Below, piece by piece: positions 19,188 to 27,687 of a stretch of DNA of 64,000 nucleotides (the stretch's first letter is position 1; every line of letters starts with the position of its first letter). Source of the DNA: Halorubrum ruber (GTDB taxonomy: Archaea > Halobacteriota > Halobacteria > Halobacteriales > Haloferacaceae); NCBI RefSeq assembly GCF_018228765.1, contig NZ_CP073695.1, forward strand, positions 496,001-560,000. The letters run 5' to 3'. The notes beneath the pieces are model-generated. The model was not told the DNA's origin. It ran no database searches and saw only the letters and a program-made list of their open reading frames with translations. The position numbers and the translations under genes are program-made.

Positions 19188-20129
19188 TCACGCCGCCACC
19201 CCCTCGGCGAACTCCTCGCCGAAGAAGATGTACACCGCCAGCGTCGGCAGCGCCGCGAAGAACGCCCCGGCCATCCGGAGCGCGAAGTCCTGCCCCTCCA
19301 GCGAGGTCCCGAGGCCCGCGAGGATCAACACGACGGGCGCCGCGGGGCTCGACTCCGTCGAGACGAGCACCAGCGTGAACAGGAGGTCGTTCCAGATCTG
19401 GGTGAACTGATAGATGAGGACGACCGCGAACATCGGTCCCGACAGCGGGAGGACGATCCGGCGGTACACCCGGCGGAGCGTCGCCCCGTCGAGGCGGGCC
19501 GACTCGATCATCTCGTCGCTCATCGTCTTGTAGTACGTCCGGAACAGGAGCGTACAGATCGGGATCCCGTAGGCGACGTGGGTGATCACCAGCTCGACGA
19601 TGCCGGCGTAGTCGTTCGAGACGCCGAGCGCCCAGACGAACGACAACACCTGATCGAGCTGGGCCCACTGCGACCAGAACTGGGTCAGCGGCACCAGCAC
19701 GGCCTGATACGGGATGAAGATCCCGGCGATGATCAACATTAGCACCACCGCCTTGTACGACTTCTTCCAGGTCGGGATCGTCAGCCCGTACGCCGTGACG
19801 CTCCCGACGACCGCCGAGATGACCGTCGCGGGCACGGCGTACAGCAGGCTGTTCCCCATCCCGCGAAGCAGCGCGTCGATCGCCGTCTGCCACTTCTCGA
19901 AGGTGAATCCGGACGGTCCCGGCGGGGCGAACGGCGCCGTCTCGATGATCGCGGTTCCGGTCTTGAACGACGTCACCAGCCCGGACTCGATCGGAACGAG
20001 GTAGAACACCGCCGCGAAGATCAGGACGACGTACAGGCCGGCGTCCTCGGCCGTCATCCGGTCGAGGTTTCGGCGCATCCGGGCTATCGTCGTCGCGCCG
20101 CCGTCGGTTCGAGGTTCTGTGTCGCTCAT
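19188..20129 (-). CDS. Carbohydrate ABC importer permease (MalG/UgpE type)
   Basis: 313 residues with six membrane spans after a cytoplasmic N-terminus of about 30 residues. The EAA loop contacting the ATPase reads SARLDGATLRRVYRRIVLPL. The start ATG overlaps the stop of the partner permease by four bases, so the pair is translationally coupled. A gap of 111 bp separates it from the ATPase gene downstream. Confidence 0.92.
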   Translation of the reverse strand: MSDTEPRTDGGATTIARMRRNLDRMTAEDAGLYVVLIFAAVFYLVPIESGLVTSFKTGTAIIETAPFAPPGPSGFTFEKWQTAIDALLRGMGNSLLYAVPATVISAVVGSVTAYGLTIPTWKKSYKAVVLMLIIAGIFIPYQAVLVPLTQFWSQWAQLDQVLSFVWALGVSNDYAGIVELVITHVAYGIPICTLLFRTYYKTMSDEMIESARLDGATLRRVYRRIVLPLSGPMFAVVLIYQFTQIWNDLLFTLVLVSTESSPAAPVVLILAGLGTSLEGQDFALRMAGAFFAALPTLAVYIFFGEEFAEGVAA

Positions 20130-21172
20130 AGGTTATCCCTCCGGTACTCGTAGACGAGGTACGGGCCGATGACGCCGAGCGCCATCGCGAACAGGACGAT
20201 CGCGATCGCCGACCCGTACGCCCAGTTGAGGTTCGCGTACGCCTCGCGCACCATCTTCGTCGCGAGGATGTCGGCGCCGTTCGGCGGTCGGTACCCCCCC
20301 ACGAGCGAGTAGAGGAAGTCGAACGCCTTCATGCCGAACACCATCAGCACGACGGCCGCGCTGATGGTCGCGCCCTTCAGCTGGGGAATGATCACGCGCC
20401 AGTACATCTTCAGTGTCGACGCGCCGTCGACCTTGGCGGCCTCGTAGTGCTCCCGCGGAATCGCGCGCAGGCCGGCGAGGTACACGACCATCGCGTACCC
20501 CGAGAACTGCCACATCAACGCGAAGATGATCGCGTAGAGGACGATGTCCTGATTGCCGAGCCAGCTCACCGGCCCGAGGCCGAACGTCCCGATGACGCTG
20601 TTGGCGATCCCGTTGTTGTAGTTGTATATCCACAGCCAGAACTGGGCGGTGACCACGAACGAGAGGCTCATCGGCAGGAGGTAGATCGTCCGGAACGAGT
20701 TCTCGAACCGGATCCCCCTGTCGATCAGGATCGCCAAGAGGAGGCCCACGACGAGCGTTCCCGCCGTGAACAGGACCAGAAGGATGAGCGTGTTGACCGC
20801 GGCGTCGATGAACCCGGAGTCCGCGAGCGCCCGGGTGTACATCTCGAAGTCGAGGTCCGAGTAGTCCGGGGCGTTCTCGAAGCGCTCGTAGTCGGTCAGC
20901 GAGATGAGGAGGTTCCAGATGACCGCACCGTAGACGAACAGGCCCATCAGCAGGAACGGCGGGAGCCAGAACACCGACGACTCCATGAAGTCGCTCCCGA
21001 ACCGCCGGTCCAGGGCCGCCTTGAGGCGCGTCGTCGCGTCCCGGTCCGGCTCCGTCGGCTGGTCGGCGGCGGGGCCGTCGCTCACGACGCCCCCGTCGGC
21101 GCGGACCTCGTCCGCGTCGTCCCCCGAGGAGGGCCTGATCGTTCGGTGCAATCGACGATAAAAATCGAGCAT
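20126..21172 (-). CDS. Carbohydrate ABC importer permease (MalF/UgpA type)
   Basis: 348 residues. A long acidic cytoplasmic N-terminus (about 70 residues) precedes six membrane spans. The EAA loop is EAAKVDGASTLKMYWRVIIP. It follows the binding-protein gene by 10 bp and overlaps the second permease gene by 4 bp. Together with both neighbours and the ATPase it makes a complete CUT1-type importer. Confidence 0.92.
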   Translation of the reverse strand: MLDFYRRLHRTIRPSSGDDADEVRADGGVVSDGPAADQPTEPDRDATTRLKAALDRRFGSDFMESSVFWLPPFLLMGLFVYGAVIWNLLISLTDYERFENAPDYSDLDFEMYTRALADSGFIDAAVNTLILLVLFTAGTLVVGLLLAILIDRGIRFENSFRTIYLLPMSLSFVVTAQFWLWIYNYNNGIANSVIGTFGLGPVSWLGNQDIVLYAIIFALMWQFSGYAMVVYLAGLRAIPREHYEAAKVDGASTLKMYWRVIIPQLKGATISAAVVLMVFGMKAFDFLYSLVGGYRPPNGADILATKMVREAYANLNWAYGSAIAIVLFAMALGVIGPYLVYEYRRDNL

Positions 21173-21182
21173 CTGATCGTGC

Positions 21183-22523
21183 TCAGTTCGACACCGCGTC
21201 CAGGAAGCCCGTCGTCGCCGCGTCGACGTTGTACGGGCCGGTGAACTCCGAGGAGATGACCTCGTTGAGCGCCGTCATCGTCTCGGAGGGGACGCCGAGC
21301 CCGTGCTGGAGGTTCGGCGGCCGGTACTCCGCGTTGGCGAAGTCCTCGGCCGTCTCCTGGAGGTACGGACCGAACTCCTCCATGCTCACGTCGGTGCGGG
21401 TCGGGATCGAGCCCTTGTACTGGTTGAAGGCGATCTGCGCTTCGGGGCTGCCGACGAACGCCTCCCAGGTCTTCGAGGCCTCGGGCGTCGGGTTGTTCGC
21501 CGGGTAGATGAACGAGTCGAAGTGGAGCGTGTACATCCCCTCCGTGCCGGGGAACGTCTTGAAGCCCCAGTCGTCCTCGTACTCGAAGTCCTCGGCGTTC
21601 CGGAAGGCGCCCGCCGCCCAGTTACCCTGGTGGATGAAGGCGGCGTCGCCGTTGATGATGTTCGTGTTCGACGAGGTCAGGTTGAGCGAGGCCGCGTCGT
21701 CGCTGATGTAGTTCTCCAGCATCTCCGCGGTCGTCTCGAACGCGGTGCGAACGGCCTCCTCGTCGCCGTCGCCGGCGAGGAAGTCCATGTACGGCTGGTA
21801 GCCGTTCTCGCCGAGCATCACGGCGCCCCACAGCTGGGTCGTGGTCCAGGTGCCGGACATCGCGTGGGTCATCGGAACCGCGTCCGTCTCGCTGGCGACC
21901 GTGTCGAAGGCGTCGATGAGCGCCGAGGGACTGTTCAGCGAGTCGACGTCGATCCCGGCGTCCTCGACGACGGAGACGTTGTAGAACAGGCAGTTCAGTC
22001 GGTGAGAGCCGAGCGGGACGGCGCGGTAGCTACCGCCCTGCTGGTGGAGTTCGACGGCCTCGTCGACCATCGCGTCCTCGAAGCCGTTCTCCTCCCAGAC
22101 GTCGTCGACGCTGCCGAGGACGCCCTCGTAGCGCTGGAGGTTCGGACCGGGCCACCCGGCGAACGACCCCGGCGGGTCGTCGCTCTGGAGGCGGTTCGCG
22201 ACCACGGCGTCGAGGTTCTGGTTGCCGCCGCCGCCGATGGCGTTCATGTTGAGGCCGGTGTCGGGATGCGCCTCGTTGAACGCCTCCTCTAACGCTTCGG
22301 CCGCCGCGGCGCCGTCGCCGCCGGTCCAGCCGTGTAGCGCTTCGACCGGATCTCCGCTGCCGCCGTCGCCGCCGTCGCCGCCGTCGCTGCCGTCTCCGCC
22401 GTCGCCACCGTCGCCACCGCCGGAACAGCCGGCGATCCCCACGGTTGCGAGGCTCCCGGCGCCGGCCACGTAGTGGCGACGGGTGAGTCCGCTCTCCGAA
22501 TCGGCACTGTTGTCACGTGACAT
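21183..22523 (-). CDS. Extracellular sugar-binding lipoprotein of the ABC importer
   Basis: 446 residues. The twin arginine is in LTRRHYVAGAG and the lipobox IAGC places the anchored cysteine near residue 33, so it is exported by Tat and lipid-linked. A Gly/Asp linker made from a GGD-type microsatellite follows. The remainder is a solute-binding protein family 1 fold (LHGWTGGDGAAAAEALEEAF near the start, QGNWAAGAF in the middle). First gene of the importer operon. On the minus strand TTAAGTAT lies about 28 bp before the ATG, consistent with leaderless transcription. Confidence 0.92.
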   Translation of the reverse strand: MSRDNSADSESGLTRRHYVAGAGSLATVGIAGCSGGGDGGDGGDGSDGGDGGDGGSGDPVEALHGWTGGDGAAAAEALEEAFNEAHPDTGLNMNAIGGGGNQNLDAVVANRLQSDDPPGSFAGWPGPNLQRYEGVLGSVDDVWEENGFEDAMVDEAVELHQQGGSYRAVPLGSHRLNCLFYNVSVVEDAGIDVDSLNSPSALIDAFDTVASETDAVPMTHAMSGTWTTTQLWGAVMLGENGYQPYMDFLAGDGDEEAVRTAFETTAEMLENYISDDAASLNLTSSNTNIINGDAAFIHQGNWAAGAFRNAEDFEYEDDWGFKTFPGTEGMYTLHFDSFIYPANNPTPEASKTWEAFVGSPEAQIAFNQYKGSIPTRTDVSMEEFGPYLQETAEDFANAEYRPPNLQHGLGVPSETMTALNEVISSEFTGPYNVDAATTGFLDAVSN

Positions 22524-22828
22524 GTGTCCACAGCTTTGACTGGCCCATACTTAACGATTGATGTTCATTTACTCAAAATACTATTAAAAACTCACGGCGG
22601 AGGAACGAGTCGAAAAACGTCTCTAACCTATTTTGCGGAAGTAATCCCGGGTATCGGACTGTCGTCGACGCACCACTTCTGAACGACTCGAAGGGGGGCG
22701 ATCGTAACGAAATCACCCGTCGACGGAGCCGGTTCGAGACGTGCGTTTCCCTCCGGTACCGAGGCGGGCTCGCCGTCTCGGCGCGCCGACCGACCGATTC
22801 TTGAGCGCCCGGACCGGACCCACACGGC
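22524..22828. promoter_or_regulatory. Divergent promoter region: sugar importer (-) and RFC-like gene (+)
   Basis: A 305-bp gap with no convincing gene. The left half is AT-rich and carries the importer promoter on the minus strand (TTAAGTAT at about 22546-22553, with a further AT-rich block TATTAAAAACTC near 22580). The right half returns to high G+C and carries a weak box (ATTCTTGAG at about 22797) about 28 bp before the plus-strand ATG. No inverted repeat that would mark an operator stands out. Confidence 0.5.
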
Positions 22829-23878
22829 ATGGACGGACCGCTGTGGATAGACACGCACGCGCCCGACCTCGACGAGATCCGGCAGGACGAGGCCCGCGAC
22901 CGGCTGCGCCGGGCCGTCGACGAGCCGATGAACCTCGTCGTCCAGGGGCCGCCGGGCGTCGGAAAGACCGCGGCGGCGCGGGCGCTCGCCGACGCGTCGC
23001 ACGCCGACCCGGACGCCGACCTGATCGAGATCAACGTCGCCGACTTCTTCGGCCGGACGAAAAAGGATATCCGGACCGACCCGCGGTTCGAGGGGTTCCT
23101 CGCCGGCCGGAGTTCGATGGCGAAACGCGACATGATCAACCGCGTGTTGAAGGAGTCCGCGTCGTACGCGCCGATGTCCGGCGAGTACAAGACGATCCTC
23201 TTGGACAACGCGGAGGCGATCCGCGAGGACTTCCAGCAGGCGCTGCGCCGCGTGATGGAGAAGCACCACCGGACCACCCAGTTCGTGATCGCGACCCGCC
23301 AGCCCTCGAAGCTCATCGCGCCGATCCGGTCGCGCTGCTTCCCGGTCCGCGTGCGCTCCCCGACCACCGACGAGACGATCGACGTCCTCGAAACGATCTG
23401 CGACCGCGAGGGCGTCGACTACGACGGCGACGGGCTGGAGTTCGTCGCCAGCGCGGCCGGCGGCGACCTCCGCGAGGCGATCCTCTCGGCGCAGGCGACC
23501 GCGGTCGAGGGCGGCGAGGTCACCATGTCGACCGCCTACGAGACGCTGGGCGAGGTGGGCGACGACGACGCGCTCCGCGAGGCGCTCGCCGACGCCCGGA
23601 GCGGCGACCTGAAGGACGCCCGCTCGACGCTCGACGACCTCCTCGACGAGGGGTACGACGGGGGGGAGCTGCTCCGCGAGACGCTCCGGGTCGCCCGCGC
23701 CGGCTCCGAGTACGGCGGCGACGACCTCGCGCGGCTCCACGCGCTCGCGGGCGAGGCCGACCTCGACATGTCCGACGGGCTCGACGACACGACCCACCTC
23801 GTCCACCTGCTCGCGGCGTGGGCGGCGGGCCGAACCGAGCTCTCGCCCGAGCTGCGGGACGCGGAGGTGGCGCCGTGA
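22829..23878 (+). CDS. rfcC: Replication factor C small subunit 2-like AAA protein
   Basis: 349 residues, an AAA+ clamp-loader subunit. Walker A GPPGVGKT is at residues 40-47, the RFC box VI-VII region RDMINRVLKE near 100-109, and the trans-acting SRC motif at 168-170 (RSRCF). The Walker B region reads ILLDNAE (123-129) instead of the canonical LLDEAD, so ATP hydrolysis in its own site may be altered. Haloarchaea encode two small RFC subunits and one large; the divergent B motif suggests this is the second small one, loading PCNA with the others. Its stop overlaps the next gene's GTG. Confidence 0.85.
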   Translation: MDGPLWIDTHAPDLDEIRQDEARDRLRRAVDEPMNLVVQGPPGVGKTAAARALADASHADPDADLIEINVADFFGRTKKDIRTDPRFEGFLAGRSSMAKRDMINRVLKESASYAPMSGEYKTILLDNAEAIREDFQQALRRVMEKHHRTTQFVIATRQPSKLIAPIRSRCFPVRVRSPTTDETIDVLETICDREGVDYDGDGLEFVASAAGGDLREAILSAQATAVEGGEVTMSTAYETLGEVGDDDALREALADARSGDLKDARSTLDDLLDEGYDGGELLRETLRVARAGSEYGGDDLARLHALAGEADLDMSDGLDDTTHLVHLLAAWAAGRTELSPELRDAEVAP

Positions 23879-24528
23879 GCCGCGCGCCGCCGCTCTCGCG
23901 GCTCCTCCCGTTCCCGGTGGTCGACGCCGCGTGGGACCTCGCGCTCGTCCCGGCGCTCGCGGGCGCCGTCGCGCTGCCGTTCGTCCCGCCGGTCGGCGCC
24001 GCGCTCGTCGCGCTCGCGGTCGGGGTCCTCTGGTTCCACCGCGACCCCGAGCGCGACCCGCCGACGGGCGAGGAGGCGGTCGTCTCTCCGGCCGACGGCA
24101 CCGTCTCCGTGGTCCGCGAGGAGGGCTCGCGGCTCCGCGTGGGGGTGTTCATGAACGTCACCGACGTCCACGTCAACCGCGCGCCGCTCGCGGGCGAGGT
24201 CCGCGAGGTCCGCCACCGCCCCGGCGCGAACCGCCCGGCGTTCGACAAGGAGTCGGACCGCAACGAGCAGGTGGCGATCGACTGCGGCGAGTACGAGCTG
24301 CTCGTCATCGCGGGCTGGTTCGCCCGGCGGATCCACCCGTCGGTCGAGGCCGGCGACCGCGTCGAGCGCGGCGACCGCGTCGGCCACGTCTCGTTCGGCT
24401 CCCGCGCCGACGTGGTGTTGCCCGCGGCCGTGAGCCGCGAGGACCTGCTGGTCGCCGAGGGGGACAGCGTGCGCGCGGGCGAGACGATCATCGCGGAGCG
24501 GCCGGACGCGGCCGACCCCGCGGCGTGA
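23875..24528 (+). CDS. Archaetidylserine decarboxylase (PSD family)
   Basis: 217 residues, GTG start overlapping the RFC-like stop by four bases. Two N-terminal hydrophobic segments are followed by the phosphatidylserine decarboxylase fold: VSPADGTV near 70-77, MNVTDVHVNRAPLAG near 93-107, and the autocleavage site VSFGS, with Ser176 as the expected pyruvoyl precursor. It converts archaetidylserine to archaetidylethanolamine in the membrane. In Haloferax the PssA/PssD pair is needed for archaeosortase-dependent lipid anchoring of surface proteins, so this enzyme may bear on S-layer-type proteins; pssA is not in the window. Confidence 0.87.
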   Translation: MSRAPPLSRLLPFPVVDAAWDLALVPALAGAVALPFVPPVGAALVALAVGVLWFHRDPERDPPTGEEAVVSPADGTVSVVREEGSRLRVGVFMNVTDVHVNRAPLAGEVREVRHRPGANRPAFDKESDRNEQVAIDCGEYELLVIAGWFARRIHPSVEAGDRVERGDRVGHVSFGSRADVVLPAAVSREDLLVAEGDSVRAGETIIAERPDAADPAA

Positions 24529-24616
24529 CCGTCGGACGCCGAACAACCGGGCTGGCACGCGAGACGCCCGTGTTCGGGCGTACACTTTTGTTTCGCGGCG
24601 GTGACGCTTCTCGCGC

Positions 24617-25267
24617 ATGTCCGACGACACCATCCACGAGTCGAGGCGGTCGCGGAGCCGACAGGGGTTAGCCACGTACCTTCGGCGGATCGCCCGAGCG
24701 CTCGGACGGGGGGAGCCGGTGCCGGTCGACGAGGGGGGAACGGTGACGGTAGAGCCCGCCGCGACCGGCGACGTCGAGGTCGAGCTGGAGCGCGCGGACG
24801 GGACCGTCCACTTCGAGGTCGAGATGGAGTGGCCCGACGAGGCGGCCGCGGTCGACGAGGACGCGAGCGCGAGCAAGGCGACGTTCGAGCTGTACGCCGA
24901 CAGCGCGGACGAGTACCGCTGGCGGCTCCGCCACGACAACGGCAACATCGTCGCCGACGGCGGCGAGGGGTACGCCGACAAGCGCGACGCCCGCTCGGGG
25001 ATCGAGAGCGTCCAGCGGAACGCGCCGGGCGCGCACGTCGTCGACGTCTCGCGCGACGAGGAGCCGCCCGAGGAGGGAGGCAGCGACGCGACCTTCGAGC
25101 TGTTCCGCGACAACGCGGACGAGTACCGCTGGCGGCTCCGCCACGAGAACGGGAACATCATCTCCGACAGCGGGCAGGGGTACGCCTCCAAGCAGAAGGC
25201 GAAACAGGGGCTCGAGAGCGTCAAGTCGAACGCGCCGGGCGCGGCCGTCGAGGAGCCCGAGGAGTAG
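24617..25267 (+). CDS. Amphi-Trp domain plus two HVO_2922/DUF1508-type domains
   Basis: 216 residues. The N-terminal part (residues about 5-80) matches the amphi-Trp pattern: ESRRSRSRQGLATYLRRIARAL, then VEVELERADGTVHFEVEMEW. Two near-duplicate domains follow, FELYADSADEYRWRLRHDNG and FELFRDNADEYRWRLRHENG, each ending in a helix before NAPGA. DUF1508 (YegP-type) domains are small homodimeric folds linked in bacteria to stress; the archaeal role is unknown. The tandem copies could form an internal dimer. TATA-like ACACTTTTGTTTC lies about 28 bp upstream. Confidence 0.85.
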   Translation: MSDDTIHESRRSRSRQGLATYLRRIARALGRGEPVPVDEGGTVTVEPAATGDVEVELERADGTVHFEVEMEWPDEAAAVDEDASASKATFELYADSADEYRWRLRHDNGNIVADGGEGYADKRDARSGIESVQRNAPGAHVVDVSRDEEPPEEGGSDATFELFRDNADEYRWRLRHENGNIISDSGQGYASKQKAKQGLESVKSNAPGAAVEEPEE

Positions 25268-25409
25268 TCCTCGGTCCTGTCGCGGGCCGACGGCGGTCCG
25301 CCCGTCCGCGGCCTCCGCCCCCGCGACCCGACCGCGTCCCCCGCCACCGCGACGCGACCGCCCGCGGACCGCACCGCTTATTCGCCGGCCCTCACTACCT
25401 CGGGCCGAC

Positions 25410-26618
25410 ATGGACGCGCTCGACGCCAAGTACCCGTTCTTCGCGAGCGCCCGCGAGGCGGTCGCCGAGGCCGCGGTGTCGCTGCCGGAGCTCGTCGCGG
25501 CCGACGCGCCGGCCGTCGAGCGCGCCCGCGAGCGCGTCGAACGCGCCCTCCTTGAGGGGACCGTCGCCGCCGAGAGCGGCGATTTCCCCGGCGAGTCGGC
25601 GTCCGACACGCAGGCGGAGCTGCTCTCGTACCCCATCGCGCGGATCCTCGTCTCCCTGCTCGACTCCCAGCCCGCCATCGAGAAGTACGCGGCCGCGGAG
25701 GCGGCGACCGCCATGGAGCGGGTCCGCCGCGACTTGGAGACCGACGACGAGCTGCGGTCGGTGTCGTCCGCGACGGTCGGGCTCGACGATCTGCTCGCGG
25801 AGTTCGACCTCGCAGACGCCGTGCGCCCGGACGCGACCGCGCCGGCCGGCGTCCGCGGCGGCACGGGAGGCGGGACGACGAGCGGCGGAGCCGGGGGCGG
25901 CGCGACCGGAGGAGGTCCGACCGGGAGCGGCGCCGGCCGGGACCCCGACGGCTACCGGATCGACGTCGGCCCGTACCTCCGGCTCACCTCCCCCGAGTGG
26001 GGCGACTCGTGGCGGCTCGTCAACCGCGCGCTCGCCGACGGCGCGGTGCGGGTCTCCCGCGAGGAGCTGCTCGCGGCGCTGGAGGCCGCCGTCGAGGCCC
26101 GGGTCGCCGAGGGGCTCCCCTTCGAACTAGGCGCCGACGAGGAGATCGCCGCGGCGCTGGAGTCCCGGGTCGCCGACCTCCGGCGGCTGCTCTCCGAGCG
26201 GACGTACGCCGAGCCGCCGGACGTCGTCGCTCCCGCGCTGTTCCCGCCGTGTATGACGAACCTGATCGAGAAGGCGGAGCGCGACGCCGCCCTCTCCGCG
26301 GCCGAGTCGTTCGCGCTGATGGCGTTCCTCGTCGGCATCGGCATGACGCCCGACGAGGTCGTCGCGTTCTGCGCGGACACGAGCCTCGACGCCGAGGGGA
26401 TCCGCTACCAGACCGAGTACCTGACCGACGACCGGGGTACCCAGTACCCGCCGCCGACCTGCGAGACGCTCGCGAACTACGGGATCTGCCACAACGAGGA
26501 CGACCACATGCAGGTGGCGGCCGACCCCCTCTCGTACTACGAGAAGCAGGTGGCCGCCGCCGACGACGTGACCGACTGGCGGGACGGACGCGAGGCTGAC
26601 GGGTCGGAGGAGGACTGA
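25410..26618 (+). CDS. priL: DNA primase large subunit PriL
   Basis: 402 residues. The N-terminal helical domain begins MDALDAKYPFFASAREAV. A Gly/Thr/Ser-rich low-complexity linker follows (about residues 145-180), then the C-terminal iron-sulphur domain. Conserved cysteines sit in FPPCMTNL, VAFCADTS, PPTCETL and GICHNEDD, as expected for the 4Fe-4S cluster of archaeal/eukaryal primases. It works with the catalytic PriS subunit, which is not in the window, to make primers. Neighbouring rfcC suggests a replication neighbourhood, though the genes are not in one operon. Confidence 0.95.
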   Translation: MDALDAKYPFFASAREAVAEAAVSLPELVAADAPAVERARERVERALLEGTVAAESGDFPGESASDTQAELLSYPIARILVSLLDSQPAIEKYAAAEAATAMERVRRDLETDDELRSVSSATVGLDDLLAEFDLADAVRPDATAPAGVRGGTGGGTTSGGAGGGATGGGPTGSGAGRDPDGYRIDVGPYLRLTSPEWGDSWRLVNRALADGAVRVSREELLAALEAAVEARVAEGLPFELGADEEIAAALESRVADLRRLLSERTYAEPPDVVAPALFPPCMTNLIEKAERDAALSAAESFALMAFLVGIGMTPDEVVAFCADTSLDAEGIRYQTEYLTDDRGTQYPPPTCETLANYGICHNEDDHMQVAADPLSYYEKQVAAADDVTDWRDGREADGSEED

Positions 26619-26731
26619 GGGAACGGAGGAGGACTGAGAAGGCGGAGGAAGACTGACAGAGCAGACGAAGCGTGAACGCCGCGCGCCGAACGCGGAAGAC
26701 AATTTAAGAGAGCGGCGACGGCCCGGGCGGA

Positions 26732-26947
26732 CTACGACTCGTCTTTCGCGCGCATCAGGTACGTCCCGACCCCGGCCATCAGCAGGACGAATCCGGCCAA
26801 CAGCGCGATGAGCGCGATCGCTCCCGCCTCCGGAAGGACCGTCGACCCGCCGAAGGTGACCCCGATGGCGATCAGCCCGACGATGAACACCGCGGCCGCC
26901 GCCAGCGAGACCGCGATCTGCCGACGGAGCTCCGCGTCGATTTCCAT
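26732..26947 (-). CDS. Small two-span membrane protein
   Basis: 71 residues. Two membrane helices (about residues 10-30 and 41-63) are joined by a short Gly-rich loop, with short charged ends EIDAELRRQ and RAKDES. No known motif is seen; small conserved haloarchaeal membrane proteins of this design are common. The start ATG is followed by a plausible soluble helix. Transcribed in the same direction as the zinc-finger gene upstream of it. Confidence 0.7.
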   Translation of the reverse strand: MEIDAELRRQIAVSLAAAAVFIVGLIAIGVTFGGSTVLPEAGAIALIALLAGFVLLMAGVGTYLMRAKDES

Positions 26948-27008
26948 GAGTGCGGCTTCCCGTCGCCGCTAAAAAAGGACTTCGATGGGCGTCCCGCCCG
27001 CGGGGCGC

Positions 27009-27200
27009 TCACGTCGCGAGGTGCGTGATGTCCCGCCGCAGGGTGTACCCTCGCGGCACGCCGACGATCTTCAGACACTCCTCGCACAGCACCCGCTCGT
27101 AGTCGCGGTTGGTCTCCTTCTCCAACAGGGAGACGTCCGCGAGCGGGAACACGGACCCGCACCGGTCGCACTCCGCCTTGTCGCCGTCGACGATCTTCAT
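27009..27200 (-). CDS. Small zinc-finger protein (two CxxC knuckles)
   Basis: 63 residues. Cys11/Cys14 (CDRCGSVF) and Cys39/Cys42 (CEEC) form a zinc ribbon. Between them is DVSLLEKETNRDYERVL. The frame is open further upstream, but I chose ATG 27200 because the minus-strand TATA box TTTATATA ends about 23 bp before it, the leaderless spacing. Haloarchaea have many such micro-zinc-finger proteins; at least one (HVO_2753 in Haloferax) affects swarming and biofilm, but homology to that one is not established here. It lies downstream of the L12 gene. Confidence 0.82.
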   Translation of the reverse strand: MKIVDGDKAECDRCGSVFPLADVSLLEKETNRDYERVLCEECLKIVGVPRGYTLRRDITHLAT

Positions 27201-27269
27201 CGACTCTCCGTTCCCGAGATCGGTATATAAAATCGCGGACGACGTTATCACTCCGGATACTGGCGCGTC

Positions 27270-27280
27270 GCGAAAAATCG
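27270..27280 (-). terminator. Oligo-U tract after rpl12
   Basis: A T5 tract on the minus strand (27273-27277, context CGATTTTTCG) follows the L12 stop by about 45 nt and precedes the zinc-finger gene promoter. This suits termination of the L1-L10-L12 transcript. Confidence 0.4.
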
Positions 27281-27323
27281 GTGATCGGTCGACGCGGTCG
27301 GCGTCGGGGAGTCGCGCGCCGGC

Positions 27324-27671
27324 TCAGCCGAAGAGCTCGCCGAGCCCTTCGCCGCCGTCGCCCTCTTCCTCGTCGTCGTCGGCCGCCTCGTCGGCGGCCT
27401 CGGCCTCGTCGTCGTCATCGTCGTCGTCGTCCGCCTCGTCGGCGGACGCGTCGGCGTCCGCAGAGCCACCGGTGGACGCGCCGGCGGCCGGGGCCGCGGC
27501 GGCCGTCTCGATGGCCTCCTCGATGTCGACGTCCTCCAGCGCGGCGACGAGCGCCTTGACGCGGGACTCCTCGACGTCGACGCCGGCGGCTTCGAGCACG
27601 CCGGTGACGTTGTCTTCGTTGATCTCTTCGCCAGTCTCGTTCAGGATGAGCGCAGCGTAAACGTATTCCAT
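27324..27671 (-). CDS. rpl12: Ribosomal protein L12 (archaeal P1 type)
   Basis: 115 residues. N-terminal dimerisation helices start [20 protein letters not shown]; then an Ala-rich hinge (about residues 58-70), a long Asp/Glu stretch, and the conserved end [10 protein letters not shown] that recruits translation factors. It forms the acidic stalk with L10. Last gene of the rpl1-rpl10-rpl12 operon, 16 bp after rpl10. Confidence 0.97.
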   Translation of the reverse strand: MEYVYAALILNETGEEINEDNVTGVLEAAGVDVEESRVKALVAALEDVDIEEAIETAAAAPAAGASTGGSADADASADEADDDDDDDDEAEAADEAADDDEEEGDGGEGLGELFG

Positions 27672-27687
27672 TGGTGTGTACCTCGTG

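Noticed and set aside
22350-22430. Regular GCC-type repeat in the sugar-binding protein gene
   Set aside because: It encodes the Gly/Asp linker after the lipobox, which is common in haloarchaeal lipoproteins.
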